A stretch of 64,000 nucleotides of DNA from CALGFI01 sp963786805. GTDB taxonomy: Bacteria; Actinomycetota; UBA4738; HRBIN12. The notes beneath the pieces are model-generated. The model searched no databases, was not told where the DNA came from, and was given only the letters and a program-made list of their open reading frames with translations. This document shows, piece after piece, positions 63,201 to 64,000 of this stretch. The stretch is taken from contig CAWBAK010000005.1 in the NCBI GenBank assembly GCA_963786805.1, positions 62,001 to 126,000 of the forward strand, in the 5' to 3' direction. Position 1 is the first letter of the stretch. Each line of letters starts with the position of its first letter. The translations under genes and the position numbers were made by a program.

Positions 63201-64000
63201 CGCGGGTGGGTTTCGTCGTGCATCCGTCTCGACGCGAAGCGAGCGATGCCGCCGACGAGCTCGAGCGCTGGCTCGGCGAGCGAGATGTTCAGGTCCGGCG
63301 TTCGCAGGGTGCGAACACCGAAGACGAAGCGGCGGCGCACGCGTTTGCCGACGACCTCGACCTGGTCGTCGCGGTCGGAGGCGACGGCACCTTCCTGCGG
63401 GCGGCGCACCTCGCCTCGCGCGGAGACGTGCCGGTGCTCGGCGTCAAGGTCGGCCACCTCGGGTTCCTCACCGAGGTCGAGCCGGACGGCGCGCCCCAAG
63501 TGCTCGAGCGCGTCCTCGCGGGGACGGTCCGCATCGAGGAACGGCTCGCGGTCCTGGCCGAATCCGAGAGCGGCGCGTTCGCGCCGCAGTGGGCGCTGAA
63601 CGAGGTCATGGTCGAGAAGAGCGCACGGCACCGCCTGATCGGGCTCGCCGTCGAGGTCGACGACACGTACGTCACCACGTTCGCCGCCGACGGCGTGATC
63701 GTCGCGACGCCGACGGGTTCGACCGCGTACTCGTTCTCGGCCGGCGGTCCGATCGTGTCGCCGTCGGTCGCGGGAACGGTCGTGACGCCGGTGGCCGCGC
63801 ACATGGTGTTCGACCGCTCGCTCGTGCTCCAGGCGGACGAGTGCGTGACACTGGAGGTCCTCGGCGAGGAGCCGGGATTGCTTTCGGCGGACGGACGATC
63901 GTCGCTCGAGCTCCCGATCGGCTCTCGCGTGAAGATCGGGGCCGCACCCAAGCCTTCGCGCTTGGTGCGACGCGAGGACGCCCCGCCGTTCCACGAGCTG
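63197..64000 (+). CDS. nadK: NAD kinase, 3' end beyond window
   Basis: 268 codons are visible and the frame is still open at the window edge. Motifs: VAVGGDGTFLRAAH (GGDGT), VGHLGFLTEVEP, ALNEVMVEKSARHRL, and the ATP/NAD site VATPTGSTAYSFSAGGPIV. It phosphorylates NAD to NADP. GTG start within the tlyA stop. Confidence 0.95.
   Translation, partial: MTRVGFVVHPSRREASDAADELERWLGERDVQVRRSQGANTEDEAAAHAFADDLDLVVAVGGDGTFLRAAHLASRGDVPVLGVKVGHLGFLTEVEPDGAPQVLERVLAGTVRIEERLAVLAESESGAFAPQWALNEVMVEKSARHRLIGLAVEVDDTYVTTFAADGVIVATPTGSTAYSFSAGGPIVSPSVAGTVVTPVAAHMVFDRSLVLQADECVTLEVLGEEPGLLSADGRSSLELPIGSRVKIGAAPKPSRLVRREDAPPFHEL

Overview
The window is a stretch of GC-rich chromosome that reads as a free-living, deep-branching member of the Actinomycetota. 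Support for this comes from an actinobacterial integration host factor (mIHF), a helicase-less PriA, BldC-type HTH regulators, a mycobacterial-style PyrR leader, several promoters with only a -10 box directly before the start codon (leaderless type), and an actinobacterial-looking 16S-23S-5S operon. No phage, IS or plasmid genes were seen. Genus cannot be given from sequence reading alone.

Layout. 1-7.6 kb: type IV pilus locus (5'-truncated surface gene, prepilin-like protein, PilX-like protein, prepilin peptidase, two tandem BldC-like regulators, pilMNOP). 7.6-11.8 kb: aroK-aroB-aroQ, an M24 aminopeptidase, efp, nusB. 11.8-13.6 kb (minus strand): ECF sigma factor with probable anti-sigma partner, and tatA. 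13.6-23.7 kb: a complete UMP biosynthesis operon pyrR-pyrB-pyrC-carA-carB-pyrK-pyrD-pyrF behind a PyrR-type leader. 23.7-32.2 kb: mihF, gmk, rpoZ, coaBC, metK, priA, def, fmt, rsmB. 32.2-37.6 kb: a REC-GGDEF regulator, an FMN riboswitch with ribD-ribE-ribBA-ribH, a cupin, and a cold-shock protein. 37.7-46.9 kb: infC-rpmI-rplT, a TrmH/SpoU methyltransferase fused to a histidine-kinase-like module, pheS-pheT, argF, polX. 46.9-51.3 kb: mpg, a class A penicillin-binding protein (minus strand), tyrS. 51.3-56.8 kb: rRNA operon. 56.8-64 kb: two TPR proteins, a metallo-beta-lactamase, an SSB-like protein, a DUF1015 protein, a NagD-like phosphatase, a rhomboid protease, tlyA, and the start of nadK. Most genes within an operon are joined by ATGA or GTGA overlaps.

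Most unusual observations. (1) Two copies of a 123-bp element with imperfect terminal inverted repeats sit in-frame inside carB and, in opposite orientation, inside priA. They have identical length, start at a codon boundary in both genes, and align without gaps at about 75% identity by hand count; they resemble the protein-invading palindromic elements known from Rickettsia. (2) The 480-residue rRNA-methyltransferase/histidine-kinase fusion has an intact H-box but a degraded ATPase domain. (3) A PyrR leader in which the regulator site, the Shine-Dalgarno of a 30-codon leader ORF, an intrinsic terminator inside that ORF, and a TGATG coupling to pyrR are stacked together. (4) Probable non-canonical start codons in infC (GTC) and gmk (ATC).

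Caution: four genes (pilX-like, prepilin peptidase, ribH, pheS) carry single frameshifts. Since ribH and pheS should be functional, consensus errors in the assembly are the simplest explanation.
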